Shown piece after piece: positions 1-9,368 of a DNA stretch of 64,000 bases. The position numbers were made by a program, and so were the translations under genes. Each line of letters opens with the position of its first letter. Position 1 is the stretch's first letter. Under the pieces are notes generated by a model. It was given only the letters and a program-made list of their open reading frames with translations, was not told where the DNA came from and did not search any database. Location of the stretch: positions 372,001 to 436,000 of the forward strand of contig NZ_CP011266.1 in the NCBI RefSeq assembly GCF_001477655.1, read 5' to 3'. The DNA is from Methanobrevibacter millerae (GTDB taxonomy: Archaea > Methanobacteriota > Methanobacteria > Methanobacteriales > Methanobacteriaceae).

Positions 1-3000
1 GCTATTTGGATATCTTCCGGCCGTGTAGAAAATTGTAATTTTACTGATAACAGAGCAACAGGTGACGGGGGCGCAATTAGGTTCAGTTCTTCAAGCAGTA
101 CTGTGTCAAATTGTAATTTTACTCATAACTCTGCTAATCATGGTAGTGCCGTTTACTTTGACAATTCAGGCCGTATTGAGAATTGTAATCTTTTTAATAA
201 CAGTGCAACAAGAACTGGAGGGGCAATTTACTTTAGGGGCAGTAATGCTTTTGTGACAAATTGTAATCTTGTTGACAACAGGGCAATTGGTAGTGATGGT
301 GGTGGTGCTATCTGGATGAATTCAGGAAAAATAGTAAATTGTAATTTTACCAACAACAATGCTTTTGGTGATGATGGTGGTGCTGTTGTGTTGTTTGCTG
401 GTGATGTTGAAAATTGTAATTTTATCAACAACCAAGCAATCAACGGCAATGGTGGTGCTATCTGGATGTCAACTGGCAGTGTAACAAATTCTAATTTTGT
501 TAACCATAATGCTAGCTATAATGGTGGTGCTATCTGGATGGGTTCTGGTAAAATAGACAATTGTAATTTTACAGGCAATAATGCGACTGCCGGTTCTGCA
601 ATTTTCATATACAGTACATCAGACTCTAAAAATGTTTCCAATTCCTGTTTTTTAAACAATAGAGCAAATGCAGAAAATCTAGATGTTACTATAAATGAAA
701 ATAATATCATTACAATTACTTTCACAGGTAATGATAATCTTTTAAATGCAATTTATTCTAATGGAGATGTTGATTTTTCCAATGTGACTTATTGGGGAGC
801 GAATAGAATTGCAAACACTGATGATTCTCCTGTAGTCAGGTCCAAAAATGAAGCCGGTCAAAACATCACTGTGGTTGGAGTTGTCAATGGCAATATCATG
901 AATATAACTAAAGTCACAGATTCAGATGGTAAATTTGTTCTAGAAGATATTGTTGGTGATTATTGCATTATTGTTCGCCATAATACAGATTCTTACTATA
1001 CTGAAGCTGAAAAAATAAGTACAAACATGAAATTATATGCAAATGTTACTCCTCAGACAACCAACAACAGGACAGTAAACATCACTGCAAAGTCCAACAT
1101 TCCAAATGAAGTCATAAATGGTAAATTACTATTTATCTTACTAGATGGTACTGCCGATGGCATGGTAATTGAAGCAAATTATTCAGGTAATGGTACCTGG
1201 TGGGCTAAATATACATTTGCTGATTATGGTGAATATAAAGTCAATGCAACCTATGTTGGACTTGACAATGTCACTATCAACAATGGAACTATAACAATCA
1301 ATAAAGTCAATTCAACAATAACACTTGATGATGTTACTTTAGATTATGGCGAATCCAAAAATGTTACTGTAACAACTACCGGAGCCACTGGAATCAAAGC
1401 TAATATCAATGGAACTAATGTTACTGTGATTAATAATTATACTATTCTGATTTCTGATTTAGCTGCAGGAAACTACACATTAACCGTTACAACAATCCCT
1501 GATAAGGATCATAATCCTGTAACCGCAACATCTAAAATTACTATAAATAAAGTAGAATCCACATTAACAGTTGATAATATCGAATTTGATTATAATAGTG
1601 AAGGTTCTTGTGATGTTTCTTTCACTGGTGCAAGTCAAGTTATTGCTAATGTTGTTAATCAGTCTTCTGCTGTTGTTAGTGTAAATGGTAAAAAGATTAC
1701 TGTTTCTGGTTTGGCTGCTGGAACTTATACTTTGAATGTTACTACAGTTCCTGATGAAAACCATACTGCTGTAACAGAAACCGCTGGAATTACTGTTAAT
1801 AAAATTAACTCTACTTTAACATTAGAGGATGTTGAATTGGATTATGGTGAAAGTAAAAACATTACTGTGGCTGCTGAAGGAGCAACAGGTATTACTGGTA
1901 AGATTGATGGCGTTGATGTAACTGTCAATAATTATACTATTCCAATTTCAGGTTTAGGTGCAGGAAATTACACATTGACTGTAACAACAATAGCTGACAA
2001 AAATCACAATCCAATAACTAAAGAAGCCAACATCACTGTAAATAAATTATCTACTGAAATCATTTTAGCTAATGAAACACTCGATTTAAAAGTAGGTGAT
2101 GAGGTCCCTGTTTTAGTGAATTTAACTCCTGCAGGTGCAGGTAATTTGACTTTCACATCCAGTGATGAGGATATTGTTTTTGTTGAAGATAATGTAACTA
2201 TTGTTGCTAATAGTCAAGGTCAAGCAATTATTACAGTCAGTTTTGCCGGTAATGAAAATTATACTGCTGCTGAAAATAAGACAATAACCGTTAATGTCGC
2301 ATTAAACGACGCTAGTGTCAGTGTTGAAAATGATACTTTGAATTTAAAAGTTGATGAAACATACGCAATTAATGCAACTATAAAACCGGATACAATATTG
2401 CTTAAAATTAAGTACACATCCAGTAATGAATCTGTTGCCACTGTAGATAAAAATGGTATTGTTACCGCTGTGGGTGAAGGTACAGCAATCATTACCCTTG
2501 AAGTTGGTGATAATGAAATCTATGCTAAAAACTCAACAACTGTTACAGTTAACGTTAAAGATAACACAGTAAATGTCTCTGCTTCGGATTTAACTAAATA
2601 TTATAATGGACCTGAAAGCTTTGTTGTCATTGTCACTGATTCTAGGAATAATCCTTTGGCTAATCAGTCTGTAATCATTAATGTTGCTGGCGTTAACTAT
2701 ACCAGAACAACTGATGTGAATGGTACTGCAAGCATAGCCATCAGTTTAATCAGCGGACAATATAACGTAACCACAATAGTCGGCAATAATACCGTCTATT
2801 CAAAGATCACTGTCTTGTCTACTGTTAATGCAACTGATTTGGTTAAAGTTTTCAGAAATGCAACACAGTTCTATGCAACATTTAAGGACTCCCAAGGAAA
2901 TTACCTCGCTGATGGGACAATGGTAAGATTCAACATCAACGGTGTAATGTATGACCGCAAAATCTCAGGAAATAACGGTCTTGCCAAATTAAACATTAAT

Positions 3001-3588
3001 CTTGAACAGGGTCAATATATCATCACATCAATGAATCTTGAAACAGGTGAAAATGCTGCAAACAATGTTACTGTAATTTCAAGACTCATAGAAAACAAAG
3101 AATTGGTCAAATACTACAGAAACGCAACACAATACACTGTTAAAGTCATTGGTGATGATGGTAATCCTGTTGGTGCTGGTGAGAGTGTGACATTTAACAT
3201 CAATGGTGTTATGTATACTCGTCAAACTAATGGATCTGGTATTGCTAAATTAAACATTAATCTGCATCCTGGTGATTACATAATCACTGCTGAATATAAA
3301 GATTGCAGAGTATCCAACAATATTAAAGTATTGCCTGTTTTAACTGCAGATGACTTAACTAAAAAGTACGGCACTCCAGATCAGTTCATTGCAACTCTTG
3401 TTGACGGCCAGGGAAAACCTTATGCTGAACAAAGGGTTCAATTCAACATAAACGGTGTTTTATACAATAGGGTAACTGACTCTTCAGGTCAGGCTAAGTT
3501 AAACATTCGTTTGATGCCTGGAAAATATGTTATAACTTCCAGTTATAATGGTACAAACATTGCAAACACTATAACAATATCTGCCTAA
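1..3588 (+). CDS. Adhesin-like protein ALP-1, 5'-truncated by the window edge
   Basis: The frame is open from base 1, so the start and signal peptide lie outside the window; 1195 residues are visible. Residues 1-220 are right-handed beta-helix repeats of about 24 residues (GGAIW..SG.V.NCNFT.N). A conserved junction follows (NNLLNAIYS...YWGAN, then a segment ending SYYTEAE). Next come Ig-like and Big_2-like modules, and from about residue 860 four C-terminal repeats of about 84 residues with the core FNINGV.Y.R and AKLNINL..G.YIIT. It ends in TITISA with no membrane anchor. Beta-helix plus Ig modules is the usual build of Methanobrevibacter surface adhesin-like proteins. The ligand is unknown; surface attachment is inferred from the family. 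N-X-S/T sites are abundant, so N-glycosylation is likely. Confidence 0.9.
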   Translation, partial: AIWISSGRVENCNFTDNRATGDGGAIRFSSSSSTVSNCNFTHNSANHGSAVYFDNSGRIENCNLFNNSATRTGGAIYFRGSNAFVTNCNLVDNRAIGSDGGGAIWMNSGKIVNCNFTNNNAFGDDGGAVVLFAGDVENCNFINNQAINGNGGAIWMSTGSVTNSNFVNHNASYNGGAIWMGSGKIDNCNFTGNNATAGSAIFIYSTSDSKNVSNSCFLNNRANAENLDVTINENNIITITFTGNDNLLNAIYSNGDVDFSNVTYWGANRIANTDDSPVVRSKNEAGQNITVVGVVNGNIMNITKVTDSDGKFVLEDIVGDYCIIVRHNTDSYYTEAEKISTNMKLYANVTPQTTNNRTVNITAKSNIPNEVINGKLLFILLDGTADGMVIEANYSGNGTWWAKYTFADYGEYKVNATYVGLDNVTINNGTITINKVNSTITLDDVTLDYGESKNVTVTTTGATGIKANINGTNVTVINNYTILISDLAAGNYTLTVTTIPDKDHNPVTATSKITINKVESTLTVDNIEFDYNSEGSCDVSFTGASQVIANVVNQSSAVVSVNGKKITVSGLAAGTYTLNVTTVPDENHTAVTETAGITVNKINSTLTLEDVELDYGESKNITVAAEGATGITGKIDGVDVTVNNYTIPISGLGAGNYTLTVTTIADKNHNPITKEANITVNKLSTEIILANETLDLKVGDEVPVLVNLTPAGAGNLTFTSSDEDIVFVEDNVTIVANSQGQAIITVSFAGNENYTAAENKTITVNVALNDASVSVENDTLNLKVDETYAINATIKPDTILLKIKYTSSNESVATVDKNGIVTAVGEGTAIITLEVGDNEIYAKNSTTVTVNVKDNTVNVSASDLTKYYNGPESFVVIVTDSRNNPLANQSVIINVAGVNYTRTTDVNGTASIAISLISGQYNVTTIVGNNTVYSKITVLSTVNATDLVKVFRNATQFYATFKDSQGNYLADGTMVRFNINGVMYDRKISGNNGLAKLNINLEQGQYIITSMNLETGENAANNVTVISRLIENKELVKYYRNATQYTVKVIGDDGNPVGAGESVTFNINGVMYTRQTNGSGIAKLNINLHPGDYIITAEYKDCRVSNNIKVLPVLTADDLTKKYGTPDQFIATLVDGQGKPYAEQRVQFNINGVLYNRVTDSSGQAKLNIRLMPGKYVITSSYNGTNIANTITISA

Positions 3589-3611
3589 TGTGGATGATTA
3601 ACTTCATTCAC

Positions 3612-3724
3612 TTTCTATTTTTTAATTGTATTAATGTATAAATAAATTAATAGTTAATTTGTTAAATGCATATTTTATTAGTCTGATTTTTAAATATATT
3701 CTACTTCATTATTCATTAAAACAA
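3612..3724 (+). repeat. 3'-flank repeat, copy 1
   Basis: AT-rich block after ALP-1 that closely matches the block after ALP-2 (7897-8009). Both share TTCTATTTTTTAATT, TTAATTTGTTAAATGCATAT and a TATATTCTAC stretch in the same order. The downstream flank was therefore duplicated together with the ALP genes. The rest of the 3589-3833 gap shows nothing else. Confidence 0.7.
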
Positions 3725-3833
3725 CAATTTATTTAACTAATTTTTAATATTATTAATCACTATATATAGTAATCATTTTATCATTGTTGAATGTATATCA
3801 CATAATATATTGTAGTGATTTACAATGGTTCTA

Positions 3834-4244
3834 TTAATTTTTTCCTTTATTTTTTAGTATATTTATTTTTGTTTCGATTTCATCACAAATTTCATGTGCT
3901 ATTTTTTTGTAATCAGGGCTTATATAGAATTTTAAAATATCATCGTCATTTCTTAATCCTCTATTAAAATGAAAATCTGTTATTATGAAATCATTTTTAT
4001 CGTACTCTTCCGCCACCCATTTGTAAAATTCTAATTCTTCTTCGTATTTATTTAAATTGTTTATATTATTGTATCTATTATGGTCTAAACCATTTTCATA
4101 TTTTTCATAAATCTCATCTGGAAGCGGTAGATTATAATAATGTCTATCTTTTTTCTTATATTGTTTACATAAGTCTAAGAAAAAGTTTATTTCTTCTTTA
4201 TCTTGAAGTAGTTGTTTTTTAAAATAGTATATTGGACTATCCAT
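3834..4244 (-). CDS. Uncharacterised 136-residue protein, second gene of a small pair
   Basis: Not recognised. The protein is charged, rich in Asp, Glu, Lys, Asn and Tyr, with no signal peptide or membrane segment; a central stretch reads NDFIITDFHFNRGLRNDDD. A longer start at 4256 exists, but the ATG at 4244 is preferred: a GGTGAT ribosome binding site lies four bases upstream and is embedded in the end of the preceding gene (stop at 4250-4252). The two genes are therefore translationally coupled. The partner looks like a ribbon-helix-helix DNA-binding protein, so the pair resembles a toxin-antitoxin or regulator-effector module. That role is inference from gene order and size only. Confidence 0.65.
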   Translation of the reverse strand: MDSPIYYFKKQLLQDKEEINFFLDLCKQYKKKDRHYYNLPLPDEIYEKYENGLDHNRYNNINNLNKYEEELEFYKWVAEEYDKNDFIITDFHFNRGLRNDDDILKFYISPDYKKIAHEICDEIETKINILKNKGKN

Positions 4245-4249
4245 TAAGA

Positions 4250-4399
4250 TCACCATTTCTTCTGTTCCCTGTAAAACTTTATTAGAGCTAACCGCATGAT
4301 ACTTGAAGTGTTTAAAGGTAGCATTTGCTGTAGTTCAATCATCCGTACCATATCTTTATCCCGCCTTATAGAAATGCTTTTTTCATACTCTTGTTTCAT
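4250..4399 (-). CDS. Small ribbon-helix-helix-like protein (49 aa)
   Basis: Found by reading the minus strand; it is too short for most gene callers. The 49 residues start MKQEYEKSISIRRDKDM and end FYREQKKW. A short beta-like segment (KSISIRR) is followed by two predicted helices (DKDMVRMIELQQM and TSSIMRLALIKFYREQ), the layout of MetJ/Arc (RHH) regulators and many antitoxins. The stop codon lies just ahead of the next gene's ATG at 4244, and the GGTGAT ribosome binding site of that gene overlaps this stop. A TTATATAA box lies just upstream of the start. Family assignment is by pattern, not by search. Confidence 0.6.
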   Translation of the reverse strand: MKQEYEKSISIRRDKDMVRMIELQQMLPLNTSSIMRLALIKFYREQKKW

Positions 4400-4722
4400 A
4401 ATTATCAACTTATATAATTTGTTTGATGATTTACCGTGTCATTTAATCCAGTATATTGTATTTCGGGACATCATTGGGCAAATATCATATATTACATTGT
4501 TTTAAATTCTAATATATTTAAAGAGAAAATCATTTTTTATATTACTCAAGTATTTTGAATCTTATTCATTGATTTTCACATTTTTCTATTCTTATTTTCA
4601 GAATTTTTTCCAAAAAAAGTTTTTTTTATTTTTAAATCGCCATATATTTATATATCTTTTGATAAAATTTTAACTATATTTTAGGTATTTATATATAAAA
4701 CGGCTTAAAATGGGGGAAAATT
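4400..4722. other. Intergenic region with divergent promoters
   Basis: AT-rich, no convincing gene. The left side would carry the promoter of the minus-strand RHH gene. The right side carries the ALP-2 promoter: TTTATATAT around 4648-4656, then TTTTGATAAAATTTT at 4657-4671, a second TATA-like stretch near 4690, and the ribosome binding site GGGGGA at 4711-4717. Confidence 0.5.
4657..4671 (+). promoter_or_regulatory. Upstream element shared by ALP genes
   Basis: TTTTGATAAAATTTT just after a TATA-like TTTATATAT. Nearly the same string is found ahead of the ALP pseudogene (11607-11620) and in the leader between the protease ALP and marR (22261-22274). It is a candidate common promoter element; its function is inferred only from recurrence. 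Confidence 0.4.
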
Positions 4723-7700
4723 ATGAAGAGAAAATTTTTTATAGTAATTTGTCTGGTTGTATTTATTGTTTCTGTTGTTGCTGTATCAGCGACAGAAGAT
4801 ATAAATCAGACAATAATCGATGATACGTTAAGTGTATCAATAGACAATGAATTAAGTGCAAAGGATGCCGGGACTTTCACGGCATTACAGGAAAAGATTA
4901 ATAATGCTCAGGCGGGTTCAACTATCACTTTAAATAATGATTATTTAAGGGATGATAGTTCTGATCCAAATAGAATAAGAATTGATAAAGCTTTAACCAT
5001 CAATGGAAATGGACATAAAATAGATGTTGATGGCAGTTATTATGGACAGTCCAGAATTTTCTACATTACTTCCAGTAATGTTGTTTTGAATGATATTGAT
5101 TTTTTAAACGCTTATGTTATGGGTCATTATAGTGAAGCAGGTTCTTATAATGGTGGAGCTATATATAGTGAAAAAAATTTAGTTTTAAACAATTGTAATT
5201 TTATAAACTGTTATATTCAGGATGGATGCGGTGCTGCAGTTTATTCAAGTGCTGATGTTACAATAAACAGATGTACTTTCACTAAAAATTCCGGAAATTC
5301 AAATTCGGGTTATACTGCATCAAGTGTAATTTCTGCAAAAAATGTTTTTGCAAATGCTTGTTCATTTTATGATAATGATTATACTATTGCTATTGATTCA
5401 GATAATGATTTAACTGTTGAAAATTCAATATTTCGCAATAATACAGGTGCTTTAAATGCATGGGGAAAAGTCAATGTAAAAAAATCTGATTTCATAAATA
5501 ATGATGCATATCCTAATAATCATGGGGATGGTGGTGCTATTGCAGCTGCAGGTGATGTAAAAGTTGAAGATTCTACCTTTACGGGTAATCATGGAGATTT
5601 GGGTGGTGCTATTAGTTTAGGAGGTAATGCAGAAATATATAATTGTAAATTTATAAATAATTCTGCTACTCGAGCTGGTGGTGCAGTCTATTTGGGAAAA
5701 GAATCTGAAGTAAGTTTAGTTAATTCAAATTTTACCAAGAATTCTGCCGGAACTGGTGGAGCTATTTTCATCAACGGTAAAAATCATATTTTGCATTCAC
5801 TGAATTTCATTGAAAATAGTGCTTCCTATGGCGGAGCATTAACTTATGGAGAATGTATTAACACTGTTGTAAATAACTGTAATTTCATTAAAAACTCTGC
5901 TAATTCTTATGGTGGTGCTATTTATTTCGATTATGTTTTTAATTATATTGAAAATTGTTATTTTGCAGATAATTACTGTTGGAGTGGGGAAATGATTTCA
6001 TTTGATGAGTCCCTTGGATTAATATATGAAGAGGGTAATCTGGTCTCTAAAATATCCAATATTAAAATTGAACAAAATCTTTCAAATTTGTATTCTGAAG
6101 GAATTTCATTAAAGGATAATATTTTAACCGTTCATGGATATTATAATGGTAATTTCCTTTCAGGAGACATTACTTTAAACATAGCAGGTAAAACATTTAA
6201 AAAATCTTTGGACTCAAAAGGTTTAGCTTCATTTGATTTAAATGGATTATCTGGAGGGATTCATGATGCAACGATATCCTGTGTTGGTGGAATAGGAGGT
6301 TCTACTTCAGAATTCACTATCCCAATACCAATTGAATCATCAACCAAATTGGATGTTCCGGACGTTACTAAAAATTACGGTGGTTCTGAACGTTTGGAAG
6401 TTACTTTAACTGAAGGTGGGTCTCCTGTTGCTAATGCTAATGTTAATATTAACATTAATGGTGTTGACTACACCAGAACGACTGATGCTAATGGTAAGGC
6501 TTCTTTGGGTTTAAACCTGAATGCTGGAAGTTATGATGCTACTGTAACTTATAAAGATATTTCAACAAAGGCTAAGGTTGTTATTAATAAATTAACTACT
6601 AAAAATACTTTGTCTTATGCCAAGAATTCACACAATAGTGTTACTTTAACTGCTTTGATTGATCCTTCAACTGCTTCTGGTGATGTGGTTTTCACTGTTA
6701 ACGGCAAGGATTATTCTGCTAAGGTTAATGGTGGTAAGGCTACATATACATTAAATAATTTGGCTGTGGGGTCTTACGAAGCTAAAGCCACCTACAGTGG
6801 TGATATTAACCATAAATCATCTTCTTCCACTTCAGTCAAGTTCACAGTTGAGGATGTTAAAATTGAAGTTTCTGCACCTGACTTAACCAAGTACTATAAT
6901 GGGTCTGAAAGATTTGTTGTTACTGTTAAGGAAGATTATAAAGCAGTTGTCGGTAAGAATGTGACTATTAATCTTAATGGCAGGTCTTATATCAGAACAA
7001 CTGACAGTGATGGTCAGGCTTCAATGGCAATTAACTTAAACAGTGGAAAATACAAAATAACAACAGAATATGGTGGAATTAAAGTATATTCTACTGTTAC
7101 TGTAAAAGATACTGTCATTTCAAATGACTTCACTAAAATTTTTAGAAACGACACACAATATTATGCTACATTCGTTGATTCTCAGGGAAATGTGTTGAAA
7201 AATACTCCAGTTAGATTAAACATCAATGGGGTCTATTATACAAGAACCACCAGCGATCAGGGTATTGCAAAGATGAACATCAACCTGAACCCAGGAACAT
7301 ATATATTGACAGCAGAAAATCCTGCATCAGGCGAACAGCACACGACAGTAATTACAGTATTGCCGTCCATTGTGGAAAACCATGATTTAACAAAATACTA
7401 CAGAAATGAGTCAAAATACACTCTCAGAATTCTTGATGGTAACGGAAAACCAGTAAATGCTGGAGTAACAGTCAAACTTAACATTAATGGAGTATTTTAC
7501 GAAAGAAAAACTAATGCTTCAGGATACATAAACATGAACATCAATTTGATTCCGGGAACTTATATCGTAACTGCTGAATACAATGGTTTGAGGGCATCAA
7601 ACACAGTTAAAGTATTGCCAATTCTTTCAGCAAAAGATGTTAACATGAAATATCGTGACGGAACCAAGTTTGAAGCAAAACTATTGAATGGTAAAGGAAA

Positions 7701-7875
7701 TCCATTTGCAAATCAAAAAATCACCTTTAACATCAATGGTGTCTTTTACGAAAGAATAACTGATGCAAATGGTATTGCTCGTTTAAACATTAACTTGATG
7801 GCCGGTGAATACATCATCACATCAATGTATGAAAATGGTGCAGCATTATCAAACAAAGTAACAATATCAAGTTGA
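4723..7875 (+). CDS. Adhesin-like protein ALP-2 (1050 aa)
   Basis: Starts with a clear signal peptide (MKRKFFIVICLVVFIVSVVAVSA, cleavage likely after about residue 23). Residues 80-430 are beta-helix repeats of the NCNFI.N.A...GGAIY type. Residues 460-540 form a linker domain. From about residue 540 there is one Ig-like repeat (DVTKNYGGSERLEVTL), a Big_3-like module (SGDVVFTVNGKDYSAKV), then four of the C-terminal repeats (D.TK.YRN...FNINGVFY.R.T...GIAKLNINL). It ends NKVTISS without a membrane anchor. The ribosome binding site GGGGGA lies 6 bases before the ATG. Predicted to be secreted and held at the pseudomurein wall; how it is retained is unknown. Confidence 0.92.
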   Translation: MKRKFFIVICLVVFIVSVVAVSATEDINQTIIDDTLSVSIDNELSAKDAGTFTALQEKINNAQAGSTITLNNDYLRDDSSDPNRIRIDKALTINGNGHKIDVDGSYYGQSRIFYITSSNVVLNDIDFLNAYVMGHYSEAGSYNGGAIYSEKNLVLNNCNFINCYIQDGCGAAVYSSADVTINRCTFTKNSGNSNSGYTASSVISAKNVFANACSFYDNDYTIAIDSDNDLTVENSIFRNNTGALNAWGKVNVKKSDFINNDAYPNNHGDGGAIAAAGDVKVEDSTFTGNHGDLGGAISLGGNAEIYNCKFINNSATRAGGAVYLGKESEVSLVNSNFTKNSAGTGGAIFINGKNHILHSLNFIENSASYGGALTYGECINTVVNNCNFIKNSANSYGGAIYFDYVFNYIENCYFADNYCWSGEMISFDESLGLIYEEGNLVSKISNIKIEQNLSNLYSEGISLKDNILTVHGYYNGNFLSGDITLNIAGKTFKKSLDSKGLASFDLNGLSGGIHDATISCVGGIGGSTSEFTIPIPIESSTKLDVPDVTKNYGGSERLEVTLTEGGSPVANANVNININGVDYTRTTDANGKASLGLNLNAGSYDATVTYKDISTKAKVVINKLTTKNTLSYAKNSHNSVTLTALIDPSTASGDVVFTVNGKDYSAKVNGGKATYTLNNLAVGSYEAKATYSGDINHKSSSSTSVKFTVEDVKIEVSAPDLTKYYNGSERFVVTVKEDYKAVVGKNVTINLNGRSYIRTTDSDGQASMAINLNSGKYKITTEYGGIKVYSTVTVKDTVISNDFTKIFRNDTQYYATFVDSQGNVLKNTPVRLNINGVYYTRTTSDQGIAKMNINLNPGTYILTAENPASGEQHTTVITVLPSIVENHDLTKYYRNESKYTLRILDGNGKPVNAGVTVKLNINGVFYERKTNASGYINMNINLIPGTYIVTAEYNGLRASNTVKVLPILSAKDVNMKYRDGTKFEAKLLNGKGNPFANQKITFNINGVFYERITDANGIARLNINLMAGEYIITSMYENGAALSNKVTISS

Positions 7876-7899
7876 GGACAATATCCTCGACTCTTTTTC
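7871..7899 (+). terminator. Hairpin terminator after ALP-2
   Basis: GTTGAGGA (7871-7878), loop CAATA, TCCTCGAC (7884-7891), then a T-rich run. The hairpin overlaps the stop codon. Confidence 0.7.
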
Positions 7900-8009
7900 T
7901 ATTTTTTAATTACATTAATGCACAAATAAATCAATACTTAATTTGTTAAATGCATATTTTATTAATCTGTTTTTTAAGTATATTCTACTAGGTTATCTAT
8001 TAAAACAAA
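7897..8009 (+). repeat. 3'-flank repeat, copy 2
   Basis: Second copy of the AT-rich block described at 3612-3724, here directly after the ALP-2 terminator. Confidence 0.7.
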
Positions 8010-8044
8010 AAGTCATGTTGGATATCTGCAAATATTGATTTTTC

Positions 8045-8119
8045 TGTCATGATAATATATTAATGATAAGATTTTGTCATTTCATGATTATAATTCATAA
8101 TATATTGTTTTTCATGACA
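8045..8119. repeat. Inverted repeat upstream of fic
   Basis: TGTCATGA at 8045-8052 pairs with TCATGACA at 8112-8119, with AT-rich pairing (AATATATTA) inside the arms. Could form a long hairpin in DNA or RNA. The 7876-8331 gap contains only this, the terminator and the repeats listed separately. Confidence 0.45.
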
Positions 8120-8148
8120 AATCAATAGATATATTAATATCAGTTTAT
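8118..8148 (+). repeat. Repeat A, upstream copy
   Basis: CAAATCAATAG followed by ATATATTAATATCAGTTTAT. The same string with one base missing recurs at 9533-9562, downstream of fic, in the same orientation. Confidence 0.7.
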
Positions 8149-8164
8149 ATGACTTAGAGTCATA
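8148..8164. promoter_or_regulatory. Perfect dyad TATGACT-tag-AGTCATA
   Basis: Seven-base arms with a three-base spacer, directly before the first TAATCATCAACC unit. The shape is that of a dimer operator; the regulator is unknown. Repeat A downstream of fic is not followed by this dyad. Confidence 0.4.
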
Positions 8165-8294
8165 ATCATCAACCTTAATCATCAACCATTACTATTTTTT
8201 TATTTTTTATTAAAACTCTTTAAATCATAAAATAAGTATTTTAAAGACTTTTAAAAAATTAATCATCAACCAAAAAATACTTAATCATCAACCA
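8163..8294 (+). repeat. Repeat B, upstream copy (four TAATCATCAACC units)
   Basis: TAATCATCAACC occurs at 8163-8174, 8176-8187, 8260-8271 and 8282-8293. The two pairs are separated by a conserved AT-rich spacer containing TTTAAATCATAAAATAAGTA, itself bounded by TCTTTAAA and TTTAAAGA. A closely similar block lies downstream of fic (9369-9501). It ends about 40 bases before the fic start and so covers the promoter; operator function is inferred. Confidence 0.8.
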
Positions 8295-8331
8295 CATATG
8301 TTATAATAATTAAGAAAAATAAGTTGATAAC

Positions 8332-9351
8332 ATGTTTGAGCCTCAGTTTAAGTATACCGATAAAATTGTAAAGTATATTGCACAAATCGCTTCGGCTAAA
8401 GAAATTATTAGCAATGCAAAAATCATCCCCTTATATGACACTAAATTGAAACAGGATGCTCTAATCAAGTCTTCACATTATTCAACATCAATAGAAGGAA
8501 ATCCCTTAAACTTGGAAGAAGTAAAAACATTAATCAATAACAATCAAAAACCAACAACAAAAGCAGAACAAGATGTATTGAATTATTTCAATGTATTGAA
8601 CAACTTAAATAAATATTCCGATAAAACAATTACTAAAAACACAATTTTATCTGTACATAAAGACCTCACTAAAGACTTATTAAAAAATCCAGAATATGAA
8701 GGTAAATTCAGGGACACTCGTGTATTCATTGGTAATCTACAAACTAAAAAAATAAATTATATTCCTCAGGATCCTTATAAAGTGCCTGGTTTGATAGATG
8801 AGTTATTGGATTGGTTAAACAATTCAACAGATGAAATGTATCCGGTCATTATCGCAGGAATTCTTCATTATGAATTAGTACGTATCCACCCATTTGTTGA
8901 TGGAAACGGACGTACCAGCCGACTTATGGCAACATTAATATTGTCAATCCATAAGTTTAATATTGATAACTACTTCACCTTGGATGAATATTACAATCAA
9001 GATAGGCAAGCTTATGTTGATGCACTAAAAAGTGCCGATAAAAACCATGATTTAACAAATTGGTTGGAATATTTCTGTCAAGGTGTGCTATATTCAATAG
9101 ATAAAGTCAAATCTGAAGTATTGAAGTTGGATCAAATCACATCAAAATATGACAATACTATTGAATTAACCCCAAATGAAATTTCTGTATTGACTCTTCT
9201 TGAAGAAAAAAAGCATATTCAAAATAAGGATATTCAAGAGATGTTAAACATTTCCCCTCAGGCCAGTTATAAAATTATTAGAAAATTAAAAAATAAAGAA
9301 TTAATTAAAAGCACTGGAAAAGGTAGAAATACGGAATATAATTTAAGATAA
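8332..9351 (+). CDS. Fic family protein (predicted AMP-transferase) with C-terminal winged helix
   Basis: Fic enzymes transfer AMP or another nucleotide phosphate from a nucleotide to a hydroxyl side chain of a target protein. The catalytic motif is intact: HPFVDGNGRTSR near residue 187 matches HPFx(D/E)GNGRxxR. An N-terminal STSIEGN (about residue 46) matches the inhibitory helix motif (S/T)xxxE(G/N), so the enzyme is probably self-inhibited (class II). The last 70 residues (NEISVLTLLEEKK...QASYKIIRKLKNKELI) form a winged helix, as in many stand-alone Fic proteins that may bind their own DNA. Length (339) is usual. It is bracketed by repeats A and B on both sides, which points to acquisition or duplication as a unit. 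Cytoplasmic; target unknown. Confidence 0.9.
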   Translation: MFEPQFKYTDKIVKYIAQIASAKEIISNAKIIPLYDTKLKQDALIKSSHYSTSIEGNPLNLEEVKTLINNNQKPTTKAEQDVLNYFNVLNNLNKYSDKTITKNTILSVHKDLTKDLLKNPEYEGKFRDTRVFIGNLQTKKINYIPQDPYKVPGLIDELLDWLNNSTDEMYPVIIAGILHYELVRIHPFVDGNGRTSRLMATLILSIHKFNIDNYFTLDEYYNQDRQAYVDALKSADKNHDLTNWLEYFCQGVLYSIDKVKSEVLKLDQITSKYDNTIELTPNEISVLTLLEEKKHIQNKDIQEMLNISPQASYKIIRKLKNKELIKSTGKGRNTEYNLR

Positions 9352-9368
9352 ATTTGTGATTAAAACAG

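Noticed and set aside
4296-4505. Plus-strand frame of 69 codons
   Set aside because: It lies opposite the better supported RHH-like gene, with no ribosome binding site; hydrophobic-looking only because of AT-rich sequence.
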